From an uncultured Paracoccaceae bacterium (lineage in GTDB: Bacteria; Pseudomonadota; Alphaproteobacteria; Rhodobacterales; Rhodobacteraceae): 64,000 bases of DNA. How positions within the stretch are numbered: position 1 is the first letter of the stretch; each line of letters begins with the position of its first letter. The notes below the pieces were generated by a model. It saw nothing but the letters and a program-made list of their open reading frames with translations, did not search any database and was not told where the DNA came from. A program made the position numbers and the translations under genes. This document shows, in pieces, positions 44,947 to 52,676 of this stretch. The DNA is taken from the NCBI GenBank assembly GCA_947499725.1, contig CANMPK010000005.1, positions 1 to 64,000 on the forward strand. The letters are read 5' to 3'.

Positions 44947-45627
44947 ATGGAACTTTCTCATATGGAAGAGCGACTTCGTATTCTGAGGTGGCGCGATGAA
45001 CAGCTTGAGCTTGTAACGCTACAGCTTACGAACAATTTTCCGGAACTTCAGAGTGTAGTCACCGATTACGTCGCTTCGGCAGGGCACATGAAATGTTTAA
45101 AAATTTCTTCAAAGATGGAACATCAATTAGCTGACTTGCGAAACAACTGGATACAAGAACAAAAAGAGATTGCTGTGAAGCGGTCAGGGGCGAGTCTTGA
45201 TGACATACTTTCAAAGATGGGTCCTGGCCTGGCGATTGAGCGCGACACGCGAAACGATGTCGCTGCAGGAGCGAGCGCTGCATTGGGAATGACTTCTGTG
45301 ATCGGTTCGATTGTCGCCGTTCCTAGTATTGTTGCAATGGCAACGGTCACGACTGGTGGCGTTCTTGGCGTGTTTGCGACGTCATCTATTAGTTTGCCAA
45401 TTTTGGGACTGGGAGCGGTTGGACTTGGGCTCGCCACTTTTACTGGTTCAAACGTAGTGGAGAAAGCTTACGGCAAGGTGAAGGATGGACTTCAGAGCAG
45501 GCTCATCAACTCTTTGGAGCGTGAGGTGTTTGGCTATGGAGATCATTTGGATCAACGGTCTGTTTTGAATGATATACAGGGGGCCGTTATGGAAGCGGCC
45601 AAAGTGAAACTAAGGGCGCTCACATGA
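44947..45627 (+). CDS. Hypothetical membrane protein A of a two-gene cassette
   Basis: 226 aa, unrecognised. The first about 95 residues are charged and helical. A long Gly/Ala/Val-rich hydrophobic part follows (LGMTSVIGSIVAVPSIVAMA, then TVTTGGVLGVFATSS and LPILGLGAVGLGLATFTG), probably a hairpin of helices, and a polar C-terminus. GC content is visibly lower than in flanking genes, as for recently acquired DNA. It overlaps the next gene by ATGA. Membrane insertion is likely; a toxin-like or defence role is only one idea. Confidence 0.6.
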   Translation: MELSHMEERLRILRWRDEQLELVTLQLTNNFPELQSVVTDYVASAGHMKCLKISSKMEHQLADLRNNWIQEQKEIAVKRSGASLDDILSKMGPGLAIERDTRNDVAAGASAALGMTSVIGSIVAVPSIVAMATVTTGGVLGVFATSSISLPILGLGAVGLGLATFTGSNVVEKAYGKVKDGLQSRLINSLEREVFGYGDHLDQRSVLNDIQGAVMEAAKVKLRALT

Positions 45628-46649
45628 ACCTTCTGACATATAAAATACCCGAAGCCGTTCAGGCTGCGTATGAAGCTGGTAGTGTAGAACTGTTTGGAGC
45701 CGTTCTCAAAAACACGAGCACCGGGCAGATTGTAGCGCATGTTCAGCCGACCAGTGTTTTGGACACTTTTCTGAACACAGCAACAAACGGAGTGGTTAGT
45801 ACTGTCTCGCAAGGGTTTTCTCCGCTGGGTGCAATTGGTGTGGTTCAAAATCAGGTTATCGGCCAGCAATTGAGGGCAATGGGGGTTCAGCTAGATTTAT
45901 TGCAGTCATTGCAGATTGGATCTTTGGCCGTATCTGGATTGGGATTGGGCGTATCGATTGCTGGGTTTGCAATGGTTGCAAAGAGATTGAATGGCATTGA
46001 GTGCCAACTGGTAGATTTATCTGCAAAGGTTGACCTTATTACGCAAGATCGTCGGCTTGATGAAATCAAGCGCACATTTGTTGATATACGTACAGAAATT
46101 GACGCAGTTGAAACGTTAGAAAGCCGTCGCGACAAAGCTATGCCTGGCCATGCAGCGCAACAACGTTTGGCGCTTTTGGCGGGGCACTTGGAAGTCCAGA
46201 TGAAGACCCACCTAGAGGGTTTAAGCAAAAAGGGTCTTGTGCGGGAAGACTTGGAGCTTTTGTGGTCTCTCATGGCGGCCATGCGGCTTTGCCACGAAAT
46301 GGGAGTGCGTGCGCTTTACACAATGGATGATCTTGGGGGAGCGGCCGCGTTGAGTGAACGCCAAGCAAAGCACTCTATTCACTTGCTTGAAAGTTTTTTG
46401 ACGCCTGATGCGATGGCCCGTTTGGCGGCGTTTGACGTTAAAGATAGGCATGAAGCGGAACAGGTTCGGCAGGAAATTTTACCCTTAGCGCAAGGGTTAC
46501 GTGATGGGCTTCATCAAAGTATTTCCGGACTTTCTTCATTGTCGACCCTATCAGGTGCACTTCATTCCCGGGGTGCCTCTGGTCCTGATTTTCTAAAGGA
46601 AGTCATTGGGCAGGAAGATGAGCCACTGCTCTACTTGTTGGCAGCTTAA
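45624..46649 (+). CDS. Hypothetical membrane protein B of a two-gene cassette
   Basis: 341 aa, unrecognised. A hydrophobic segment (IGSLAVSGLGLGVSIAGFAM) at about residues 111-130 is followed by a coiled-coil-like region (LVDLSAKVDLITQDRRLDEI, then KRTFVDIRTEIDAVETLESR) and a long helical C-terminus. Low GC as in its partner. The start overlaps the upstream stop (ATGA), so they are produced together. The helix-hairpin plus coiled-coil layout resembles alpha-helical pore-forming proteins in outline, but no family match can be claimed. Confidence 0.6.
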   Translation: MNLLTYKIPEAVQAAYEAGSVELFGAVLKNTSTGQIVAHVQPTSVLDTFLNTATNGVVSTVSQGFSPLGAIGVVQNQVIGQQLRAMGVQLDLLQSLQIGSLAVSGLGLGVSIAGFAMVAKRLNGIECQLVDLSAKVDLITQDRRLDEIKRTFVDIRTEIDAVETLESRRDKAMPGHAAQQRLALLAGHLEVQMKTHLEGLSKKGLVREDLELLWSLMAAMRLCHEMGVRALYTMDDLGGAAALSERQAKHSIHLLESFLTPDAMARLAAFDVKDRHEAEQVRQEILPLAQGLRDGLHQSISGLSSLSTLSGALHSRGASGPDFLKEVIGQEDEPLLYLLAA

Positions 46650-46650
46650 C

Positions 46651-46677
46651 GGTTTGGTCACAACCAAACTTCCCTTT
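46651..46677 (+). terminator. Possible terminator after the two-gene cassette
   Basis: GTTTGG / CCAAAC stem with loop TCACAA, then TTCCCTTTT. Weak, but placed directly after the cassette. Confidence 0.4.
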
Positions 46678-46796
46678 TGCTGCTGGCCAAGCCCACAGCA
46701 GGCAATTCTCGGATTTTGCGGTTTGGATACCAAAGCCGAGAGGGTGCGCGCTTAGCGCGTTATCGTTGTGTGTAGTTGTTCTTTTAGGCGTTCAGT

Positions 46797-47603
46797 ATGT
46801 CGACACCAAATCACCTGACGGACATTGTAGAAACGGCCTATCGCGTTTTTGCGCGGTATCAGCTGACATTTCCGCTGCATTGTTGTGACTGTGAATTTTG
46901 CGTCACGCCTGAGATGCAGAAACAGATGATTGCTGATCAGCCGCGTGCGATCAAACCGACGCTTGTTTCGGATTGGGAAGGGGCGGCGGCGGCGCATATC
47001 CACGTCGCGCTTCAGAAGGGCGCGTCGATTGATGATGGGTGGGCGCGGGAAGTTCGGGCGCTTTTACCACGGATGATGGAGCTGTTGGTCGCGGGCGAGG
47101 AGGTGTCTGGGCTTGGCTTTGAAAATGCTTTGCGTGTCGTTGATTTGGCGCGGTGGCGCGATTGGCCGGACTGCGAGCAGGCGGTTTTGATACAGTTTGT
47201 CGAAGCGTTTTTTATGCCCAAATTGGTGCAGTTTGAATTTGTGCCCTTCAAAGCGGGGCCGAAGTTGGCGCGCGGCATTACGGGGGATCGGGTTATTGTG
47301 GCCTTGGCTGTGATGGGGCTGGATGTGGATCAGATTGCAGAGATGTGGGCGCGCGTGCCTGATCCTGCGGGCGCGGTGCATCTCGCGCAGGCGCGCGGGA
47401 CCTTGGCGGTTGATTGGCCCGCCCAAACCAGCCGGTTGGATTCCGTTTGGTTAGAAGAGCATCCGGAACGCAGTGCGGCCTTGGGGGGCTGGCTGGCGGG
47501 GCCAGAGGTTGAAGCGCGATTGGAAGCTGCGTTTTTTGCGGTCGAGGGTCAGGACCGCACCGCAGAGAGGTTGCGGGCGTTTTTAAGTGCTGCGTTGCGT
47601 TAG
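46797..47603 (+). CDS. Hypothetical protein with CCxCxxC cysteine cluster
   Basis: 268 aa, unrecognised. No signal peptide or membrane helix. A striking Cys-rich stretch near the N-terminus (PLHCCDCEFCVTPEMQKQ) could bind zinc or an Fe-S cluster, and is not repeated later. The rest is helical, Ala/Trp/Glu-rich (DVDQIAEMWARVPDP). GC is closer to the replicon average than in the preceding cassette. It is convergent with the response regulator, whose stop lies 17 bases away. Confidence 0.6.
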   Translation: MSTPNHLTDIVETAYRVFARYQLTFPLHCCDCEFCVTPEMQKQMIADQPRAIKPTLVSDWEGAAAAHIHVALQKGASIDDGWAREVRALLPRMMELLVAGEEVSGLGFENALRVVDLARWRDWPDCEQAVLIQFVEAFFMPKLVQFEFVPFKAGPKLARGITGDRVIVALAVMGLDVDQIAEMWARVPDPAGAVHLAQARGTLAVDWPAQTSRLDSVWLEEHPERSAALGGWLAGPEVEARLEAAFFAVEGQDRTAERLRAFLSAALR

Positions 47604-47619
47604 AGTTCAGTGCAGGCGC

Positions 47620-48678
47620 TTACCCTTTCGCCACCTGCTTTTCTTGTAGCTCTTGTTGCAGCAGGGCTTCGTAGGCGCGGCGGTTTTGGGGGGCTTCGCC
47701 TTCGGTGCTGCCGCGACGGGCGACGCGGGCGGACATTTGCAGGATGTCGTGGTAACTATCCGCGCGGGCTTCGGCGCGGGCGACGGCGTTTTGTAGGCTG
47801 TTCAAACTGCCCGCACGTGTGAGCGACAGAAGTGACACTGGCTCGCCTGCGCAGACTTGCACGTTGCTGCGGGCCAAGCGCACAGCGGGCAATTCGCGGA
47901 TTTTGCGGTTCAGATCTTTTTCCAAAGCAAACTGCGAAAAGGCGGTGCGGCTGCTGGTGGCAACTGCGAAGACGCCGTTGCCGCGGTAGGTGATGATGTC
48001 TTCGTTTGAATCGAAGGCCGCTGCCAATAGGCCACCGACCTCTTGCAGGACAGAGCGGAAGAGGCCGCGGTCCATGTTGCGGAAGACTTTTTGCACGTTC
48101 AGGATTTTCACAGCGACCACGCTGCTCATCATCAGTTTCATGCGGGACAGTTGCAGCAGGTAGTTTTCGAAAGAGACATAGCCAACCATACGCTCGATGC
48201 CCAAAAGTTCGACCGGCTCGGATAGCGAGTGATCGTAGCTGCGGGCCAGATCGTGTTTCAGCGCGCTGATTTCGGCGCGGCGGCGGTTTAGGCGGTCTTG
48301 TTCGGCGATCAGGCGCTCGGCGTTGGTGAGGCGGCTGAAGAGCTCGAGGAATTCGAAGGGTTTGGTGATGTAATCGGTGGCGCCGGCTTGGAAGGCGCGG
48401 TCGATGAATTTCTTTTGCGCCATCGCGGTGAGCATGAGGATGGGCGCGGCTTTATAGCTGTCTTGCGCACGCAGGTGCTGCGCGAGTTCGATGCCGTCCA
48501 TGCCCGGCATTTGAATGTCGAGTAGGAAACAATCGAATTTCTGTTCTTCCCATCGCGTCGCGGCCAGCGCCTTTTGGGCACTGGGGACTGTTACGATGTT
48601 ATGGCTTGTCTCTGCCGAAATAGAGGCGGAGAGAAGCTCGCGGATGTTCTCGTCATCATCAACAGCAAGAATGCGCAT
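47620..48678 (-). CDS. Response regulator with degenerate GGDEF-like C-terminal domain (second copy)
   Basis: 352 aa. The receiver is intact (ILAVDDDENIRELLSASISA, Asp54 in FLLDIQMPGMDG, LTAM, TKPFEF). A coiled helix (LIAEQDRLNRRRAEISALKH) connects to a C-terminal domain whose GGDEF-like position reads YRGNGVFAVA, as in the 320-aa regulator at 23.7 kb (GGGVFVCV). Diguanylate cyclase activity is therefore unlikely. It borders the second flagellar block, mirroring its paralogue at the end of the first block. The output mechanism is unknown. Confidence 0.72.
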   Translation of the reverse strand: MRILAVDDDENIRELLSASISAETSHNIVTVPSAQKALAATRWEEQKFDCFLLDIQMPGMDGIELAQHLRAQDSYKAAPILMLTAMAQKKFIDRAFQAGATDYITKPFEFLELFSRLTNAERLIAEQDRLNRRRAEISALKHDLARSYDHSLSEPVELLGIERMVGYVSFENYLLQLSRMKLMMSSVVAVKILNVQKVFRNMDRGLFRSVLQEVGGLLAAAFDSNEDIITYRGNGVFAVATSSRTAFSQFALEKDLNRKIRELPAVRLARSNVQVCAGEPVSLLSLTRAGSLNSLQNAVARAEARADSYHDILQMSARVARRGSTEGEAPQNRRAYEALLQQELQEKQVAKG

Positions 48679-49042
48679 GTCGGTCTTCCAATGTCTGTGC
48701 CTCGCGTTAAGTGGGCCGCGGTTTCTAGGGGCGGGCCTTCAACTAAGGGGCGAAGCCTGCCGGGCTGCTTCTGCACCCAGCCGGTGTGCCGCGTTGCAGG
48801 GGTTTGGAAAAACGCTGCAAGTTAAGCACCTTGCACAGATGGCTTGGGTTTGTGGTGAAAGTTGGGCGAATCTCGTACAGGTTGAGCAACAGTTTGGGTG
48901 CGATTTGGAAACAAACGCGGGGGAAACCCTAAGAAACGGTAAAATTCCTTGGAAATAACACAAAGGATTAATCCGATTTTAACCACGCTCGCGTAGTTTA
49001 TCCTTGTAGAGGCAGAATAATAATAGTTCGAAAGAAACTAGT
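48679..49042. other. Intergenic region between the response regulator and flaF, with a CtrA-type box
   Basis: 364 bases with no convincing gene. A perfect CtrA-type box TTAA-TCCGATT-TTAAC is at 48968-48983, 59 bases before flaF. A TTTATCCTTG motif related to the CTATTCTTG repeat follows at about 48997. The first about 230 bases show no recognisable elements. Confidence 0.5.
48968..48983. promoter_or_regulatory. CtrA-type box upstream of flaF
   Basis: TTAA-TCCGATT-TTAAC is a full match, 59 bases before flaF-flbT. A similar degenerate box (TTTATCTAATTTTAACC) lies before fliF on the minus strand. Confidence 0.65.
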
Positions 49043-49441
49043 ATGAGCATAACTGCGTATAAGCGGACGATCACTGACACTGAATCGCCGCGGCAGATCG
49101 AACGCCGCGTGCTATCCAGCGTGACAGCTGAACTTGAAGACTACGCCCGGCGCTATGACATCGCGCAAAAACCGGCGGAGAAACTTGAGATCCTTTCGGA
49201 GGGCCTGCGTGATACGCTTTGGCACAACGAAAAGATCTGGATGACATTGCGTAATGATTTGTCCAATAACGCGAATGCTCTGGCGCCTCAGCTGAAGGCT
49301 GGCTTGATTTCTTTGTCGCTGTGGGTTGAAACTCATACCCGTGGTGTCATGAAGGGGCAGCAAAGTTTAAAACCTCTCGTGGATGTGAATCGCAGCGTCA
49401 TCCGCGGACTTGAGGGCAACCCGATGCGCGTGATGGAGTAA
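49043..49441 (+). CDS. flaF: Flagellar biosynthesis regulator FlaF
   Basis: 132 aa. FlaF promotes flagellin production and secretion in alphaproteobacteria. The sequence opens with ITAYKRTITDTESPRQIERR and continues with LSEGLRDTLWHNEKIWMTLR and GLISLSLWVETHTRGVM, all FlaF-typical. It is followed, 3 bases later, by flbT, which acts in the opposite direction on flagellin mRNA. Unusually, no flagellin gene is adjacent within the window. Confidence 0.9.
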   Translation: MSITAYKRTITDTESPRQIERRVLSSVTAELEDYARRYDIAQKPAEKLEILSEGLRDTLWHNEKIWMTLRNDLSNNANALAPQLKAGLISLSLWVETHTRGVMKGQQSLKPLVDVNRSVIRGLEGNPMRVME

Positions 49442-49444
49442 AAT

Positions 49445-49864
49445 TTGGCACTTCGTCTGACCTTAAAACCGAACGAGAAGATCGTGATCAATGGATGCGT
49501 GATCCGCAATGCGGATCGACGCCAGTTGCTGACGATTGAAAACCATGCGGACATTGTGCGCGGGGTGGATTTGCTCGATGAGGATGAAGCGGGTTCGCCG
49601 GTGAAGAATGTGTATTTCTTTATCCAAACCGCATTGTTGAATCCTTCGGTGCGCAAAGAGCTGCGTCCTGTTATTCAAAAAGATCTGGCGGCCCTGGTGC
49701 CGATTTTCCACGAAGAGATTGGCATTCATATCTTTGAGGCGGCCAATCACGTGTCCTGTGCGGACTATTATAAAGCGATGCGCGCGTTGCGCCCGTTGAT
49801 TAAGTATGAATCGCGTCTGCTGGATATGATCAAAGAGCGGGAGACTGCCACGGCAGCAGAGTGA
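49445..49864 (+). CDS. flbT: Flagellin mRNA regulator FlbT
   Basis: 139 aa from TTG 49445. GGAG (49435-49438) inside the flaF end lies 6 nt upstream, which supports this rare start. FlbT binds flagellin mRNA and limits its translation until the hook is done. Diagnostic stretches are LRLTLKPNEKIVINGCVIRN and FFIQTALLNPSV. It forms a unit with flaF and the DUF1217 gene. Confidence 0.9.
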   Translation: MALRLTLKPNEKIVINGCVIRNADRRQLLTIENHADIVRGVDLLDEDEAGSPVKNVYFFIQTALLNPSVRKELRPVIQKDLAALVPIFHEEIGIHIFEAANHVSCADYYKAMRALRPLIKYESRLLDMIKERETATAAE

Positions 49865-49865
49865 C

Positions 49866-50687
49866 ATGGTTCTTAGTATTTCCGGATTGGGCAGTCAGCT
49901 ATCGCTGAATTTGATCGATAGCACGAAAGATCGTCAGATTGAGACGATGAAGAGTGAGGCCGAACATGCACGTCTAGCGGATGCGTTCCGGGAACGGATT
50001 GGGAGCATTACCTCTGTTGAGCAGCTGACCGACGACTTTGAAGTCTATTCTTTTGTTATGAAGGCCTATGATCTGGAGGATCAGATCTTTGGCCGTGCCA
50101 TGATGGAACGGATTTTGACCAGCGATGCGGATGATGACGATTCCCTGCTGAACAACCTATCCAACGCCAATTTTGATGACCTGCACGAGGCGCTTGGGTT
50201 TAATACCGAAGGCGTTCCGTCGACGCAGGATTTCAACAGCACCCTGTGGCAGGATGAGATCGTCGATAAGTATTTCGAAACGACCTTTCGTTTGGAATAC
50301 AACGAAATGAACGAGACCGTGGGCACCACGCTGGAGTTCCGCGAAAAGCTGGGTGAGATTGATACCTGGTATAACGTCTTGGCGGATGCTGAGTTGGGTG
50401 AGTTTTTCCGCACGGCTTTGGGTCTGCCGGAAAGCATGGGTCTGCTGGATGTGGATCAGCAGGTTAGCATTTTCGAAAACAAATACGATCTGACCTTGTT
50501 GAACGATCCGGACGAGGTGCAATCGTTGGAAACGCGGTATGTGGCGATTTCGGATGTGTTGAACCCGCCAAGCGCGGCAAGCAATTCGATTGTGCAGCTG
50601 GTCAGTGGGGCGACGGGACAGTTTGTGCCGATCACCATTGATATTCCGTCTTTGAACTTTTCCAGCGCGTCGCTGTATCGGTTCTAG
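49866..50687 (+). CDS. DUF1217 family protein, flagellar locus
   Basis: 273 aa. DUF1217 proteins are often encoded in alphaproteobacterial flagellar clusters; their role is unknown. It is recognised from FEVYSFVMKAYDLEDQIFGR, then AMMERILTSDADDDDSLLNN. Length and acidic character suggest a cytoplasmic or exported flagellar accessory protein. One base separates it from flbT, so they are probably co-transcribed. Confidence 0.72.
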   Translation: MVLSISGLGSQLSLNLIDSTKDRQIETMKSEAEHARLADAFRERIGSITSVEQLTDDFEVYSFVMKAYDLEDQIFGRAMMERILTSDADDDDSLLNNLSNANFDDLHEALGFNTEGVPSTQDFNSTLWQDEIVDKYFETTFRLEYNEMNETVGTTLEFREKLGEIDTWYNVLADAELGEFFRTALGLPESMGLLDVDQQVSIFENKYDLTLLNDPDEVQSLETRYVAISDVLNPPSAASNSIVQLVSGATGQFVPITIDIPSLNFSSASLYRF

Positions 50688-50709
50688 ATCTTTAAGGGCG
50701 GGTTGGCCC

Positions 50710-51732
50710 TTAATCGATCATATCATCTTCATCACTGTCAGGCAGTTCGACTTCGCCCGCTTCGGCCAGTTGCAGGGCGATTTCCACCATTTCAGATTGC
50801 GCAGCTTTGACTTCGCGGGCTTTGACGGGGCCCATGGCCTTCATTTCGTCGATCAACATATCGCGGGATCGGGCTGGCATAGAGCCTAAGAAATGCTCGC
50901 GCACCTCTTTTTCGGCGCCACGCAGAGCGAGAGGCAGGTTGTTGCCAGTGACTTCGCGCATGACGCGGGCCAGTGCGTTGGCTTTGAGTTTTCCCAGATC
51001 GTCGAAGACAAACATCTTTTGTTTGATGGCGCGTATCTTCTCTGGGATCTTCTCTTCCAGGTCGCGAGAGAGGCCTTCGAAGAGTTTGGTATCCAGTTTG
51101 TTGAAGACCTTGACCAGTTTCTTTTCAGCTTCCGCCTCGGCGTTGTGGCCGGCTTTGGCGAGAACATCGCGGCGCAGGCTGTCTTCGATGGCTTGAATGG
51201 CTTGGCTTGGCAGCTCTTCCATGGTGACCATACGTTCGACCAGATCGACGGATCGATCATTGCCCAGCAGAGGCAGCACTTTGGCCACGGCGTCTGGGGT
51301 GATCTTAGACAGGATCACGGCGACGGTTTGGTTGTGTTCTTTGCGTAGGTGGTCGGCCAGCATCTTTTCATCGAGCTGTGAGACGTCTTTCCAGATGTCG
51401 CCTGTGCCGCTGCCTTGGATTTCATCAAGGATTTCGGCAACGCGGTCTTCTGGTAGGAAGCCGTTCAGCAAGCCGCGGGCCGCTTCGACGGAACCGGTGA
51501 TGCCGCCGTAGCTGGAGACCTTTTGGCCAAATTCGCGCATGACCTCTTCGACGATTTCCGCCTGCACTTCGCCCATCGCGGAAATGGCGCGGGTGATTTG
51601 CGAGATTTCTTTGGTGTCCAGTTGCTGCATCAACGCGCTGCCGCGTTCTTCGCCAAGGCAGAGGAACAGGATCGCGGATTTTTCCGAACCGGTGAGGCGC
51701 TTGGCGCGTCTGAAGCTGGCGAACTGGTTCAT
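50710..51732 (-). CDS. fliG: Flagellar motor switch protein FliG
   Basis: 340 aa, usual length. FliG lies in the C-ring and takes torque from MotA. N- and middle domains (RLTGSEKSAILFLCLGEERG, then AVILSKITPDAVAKVLPLLG) and a C-terminal torque domain with charged helix (DDLGKLKANALARVMREVTG) are intact. The shared motif CCAAACTATTCTTG is 47 bases before its start. It is monocistronic and leftward, 114 bases after fliP ends on the other side. Confidence 0.93.
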   Translation of the reverse strand: MNQFASFRRAKRLTGSEKSAILFLCLGEERGSALMQQLDTKEISQITRAISAMGEVQAEIVEEVMREFGQKVSSYGGITGSVEAARGLLNGFLPEDRVAEILDEIQGSGTGDIWKDVSQLDEKMLADHLRKEHNQTVAVILSKITPDAVAKVLPLLGNDRSVDLVERMVTMEELPSQAIQAIEDSLRRDVLAKAGHNAEAEAEKKLVKVFNKLDTKLFEGLSRDLEEKIPEKIRAIKQKMFVFDDLGKLKANALARVMREVTGNNLPLALRGAEKEVREHFLGSMPARSRDMLIDEMKAMGPVKAREVKAAQSEMVEIALQLAEAGEVELPDSDEDDMID

Positions 51733-51778
51733 CTGCCTGTCCCTTTTTAGGTGAGCAAGGATAAATCAGTGAATTTAC

Positions 51779-51800
51779 CCAAACTATTCTTGCTATCCAT
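51779..51800 (-). promoter_or_regulatory. Repeated motif upstream of fliG
   Basis: CCAAACTATTCTTG followed by CTATCCAT, nearly identical to 5906-5928 with one base less between the halves. It is 47 bases before fliG. Read on the minus strand it begins ATGGATAG and ends ATAGTTTGG. Its role is unknown. Confidence 0.45.
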
Positions 51801-51846
51801 ATTAAGCATTAAAGCTGGGTAAAGACAATCGCTTTATACGTGTTCT

Positions 51847-52665
51847 CTATCCGCCGCCGGCATAGGGCAGGTAGCTTTCCATCAACGAGCCCGCGAGCAT
51901 GTACCAGCCGTCGATCAGGACAAAGAAAATCACCTTGAACGGGAGTGAGACGATGACCGGTGGCAGCATCATCATACCGGCGCTCATCAGGACCGAGGCG
52001 ACGATCAGGTCGATGGCGATGAAGGGCAGGTACAGCAGGAAGCCGATGGTGAAGGCGCGGCGCAGTTCAGAGATCATGAAGCTGGGCACGAGGATGCGCC
52101 ATTCGACTTCTTCAGGGTTGGTTGGGGCCACGTCTGGGTCCGCTTGGCCTGCGATGTCGCGGAAGAGGGACATGTCTTTTTCGCGGGTGTTGGCGAACAT
52201 GAAGGCGCGGAAGGGATCAGAGATCGCGATCATGGCCTGTTCTTCGGTGATCGAGTTTTGGATCAGCGGGCGCAGGCCGGTTTCGTAGGCGTCGTCAAAC
52301 ACGGGTTCCATGACGAAATAGGTCATGAACAGCGCCATGGCGTTGAGCACCATGTTGGGCGGTGTTTGGTTCAAACCCAGCGCCGAGCGCAGCATGGAAA
52401 AGACGATCACGAAGCGGGTGAAACTGGTCATGACGATCAGCAGGCCCGGCGCGATGGAGATGACCGTGATCAGCGCGAACATTTGGATGATACGGCCCGA
52501 GAGGCTGGCCGCCCCGTCGGTGCCGCCATCTTCGCCGCCGATTGCGGAGGAAAGGTCGCGGATCAGGCTGCCAAAGTCAGCGTCTTGCGCCATGGCGGGC
52601 GCGGCCAGAAGGGCCAGCGCGCCAAGCAGCAGAGGCAAAAGGGCTATGTGTTTGAGGTGTTTCAC
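51847..52665 (-). CDS. fliP: Flagellar type III export protein FliP
   Basis: 272 aa from GTG 52665. FliP is part of the export gate. It has a cleavable signal peptide (LLPLLLGALALLAAPAMAQ) and conserved helices (QMFALITVISIAPGLLIVMT, then SFTRFVIVFSMLRSALGL, IDLIVASVLMSAGMMMLPP). It follows fliN by 11 bases in the leftward fliF-fliH-fliN-fliP operon. fliQ and fliR are not in the window. Confidence 0.93.
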   Translation of the reverse strand: MKHLKHIALLPLLLGALALLAAPAMAQDADFGSLIRDLSSAIGGEDGGTDGAASLSGRIIQMFALITVISIAPGLLIVMTSFTRFVIVFSMLRSALGLNQTPPNMVLNAMALFMTYFVMEPVFDDAYETGLRPLIQNSITEEQAMIAISDPFRAFMFANTREKDMSLFRDIAGQADPDVAPTNPEEVEWRILVPSFMISELRRAFTIGFLLYLPFIAIDLIVASVLMSAGMMMLPPVIVSLPFKVIFFVLIDGWYMLAGSLMESYLPYAGGG

Positions 52666-52676
52666 AGGCGTGACGA

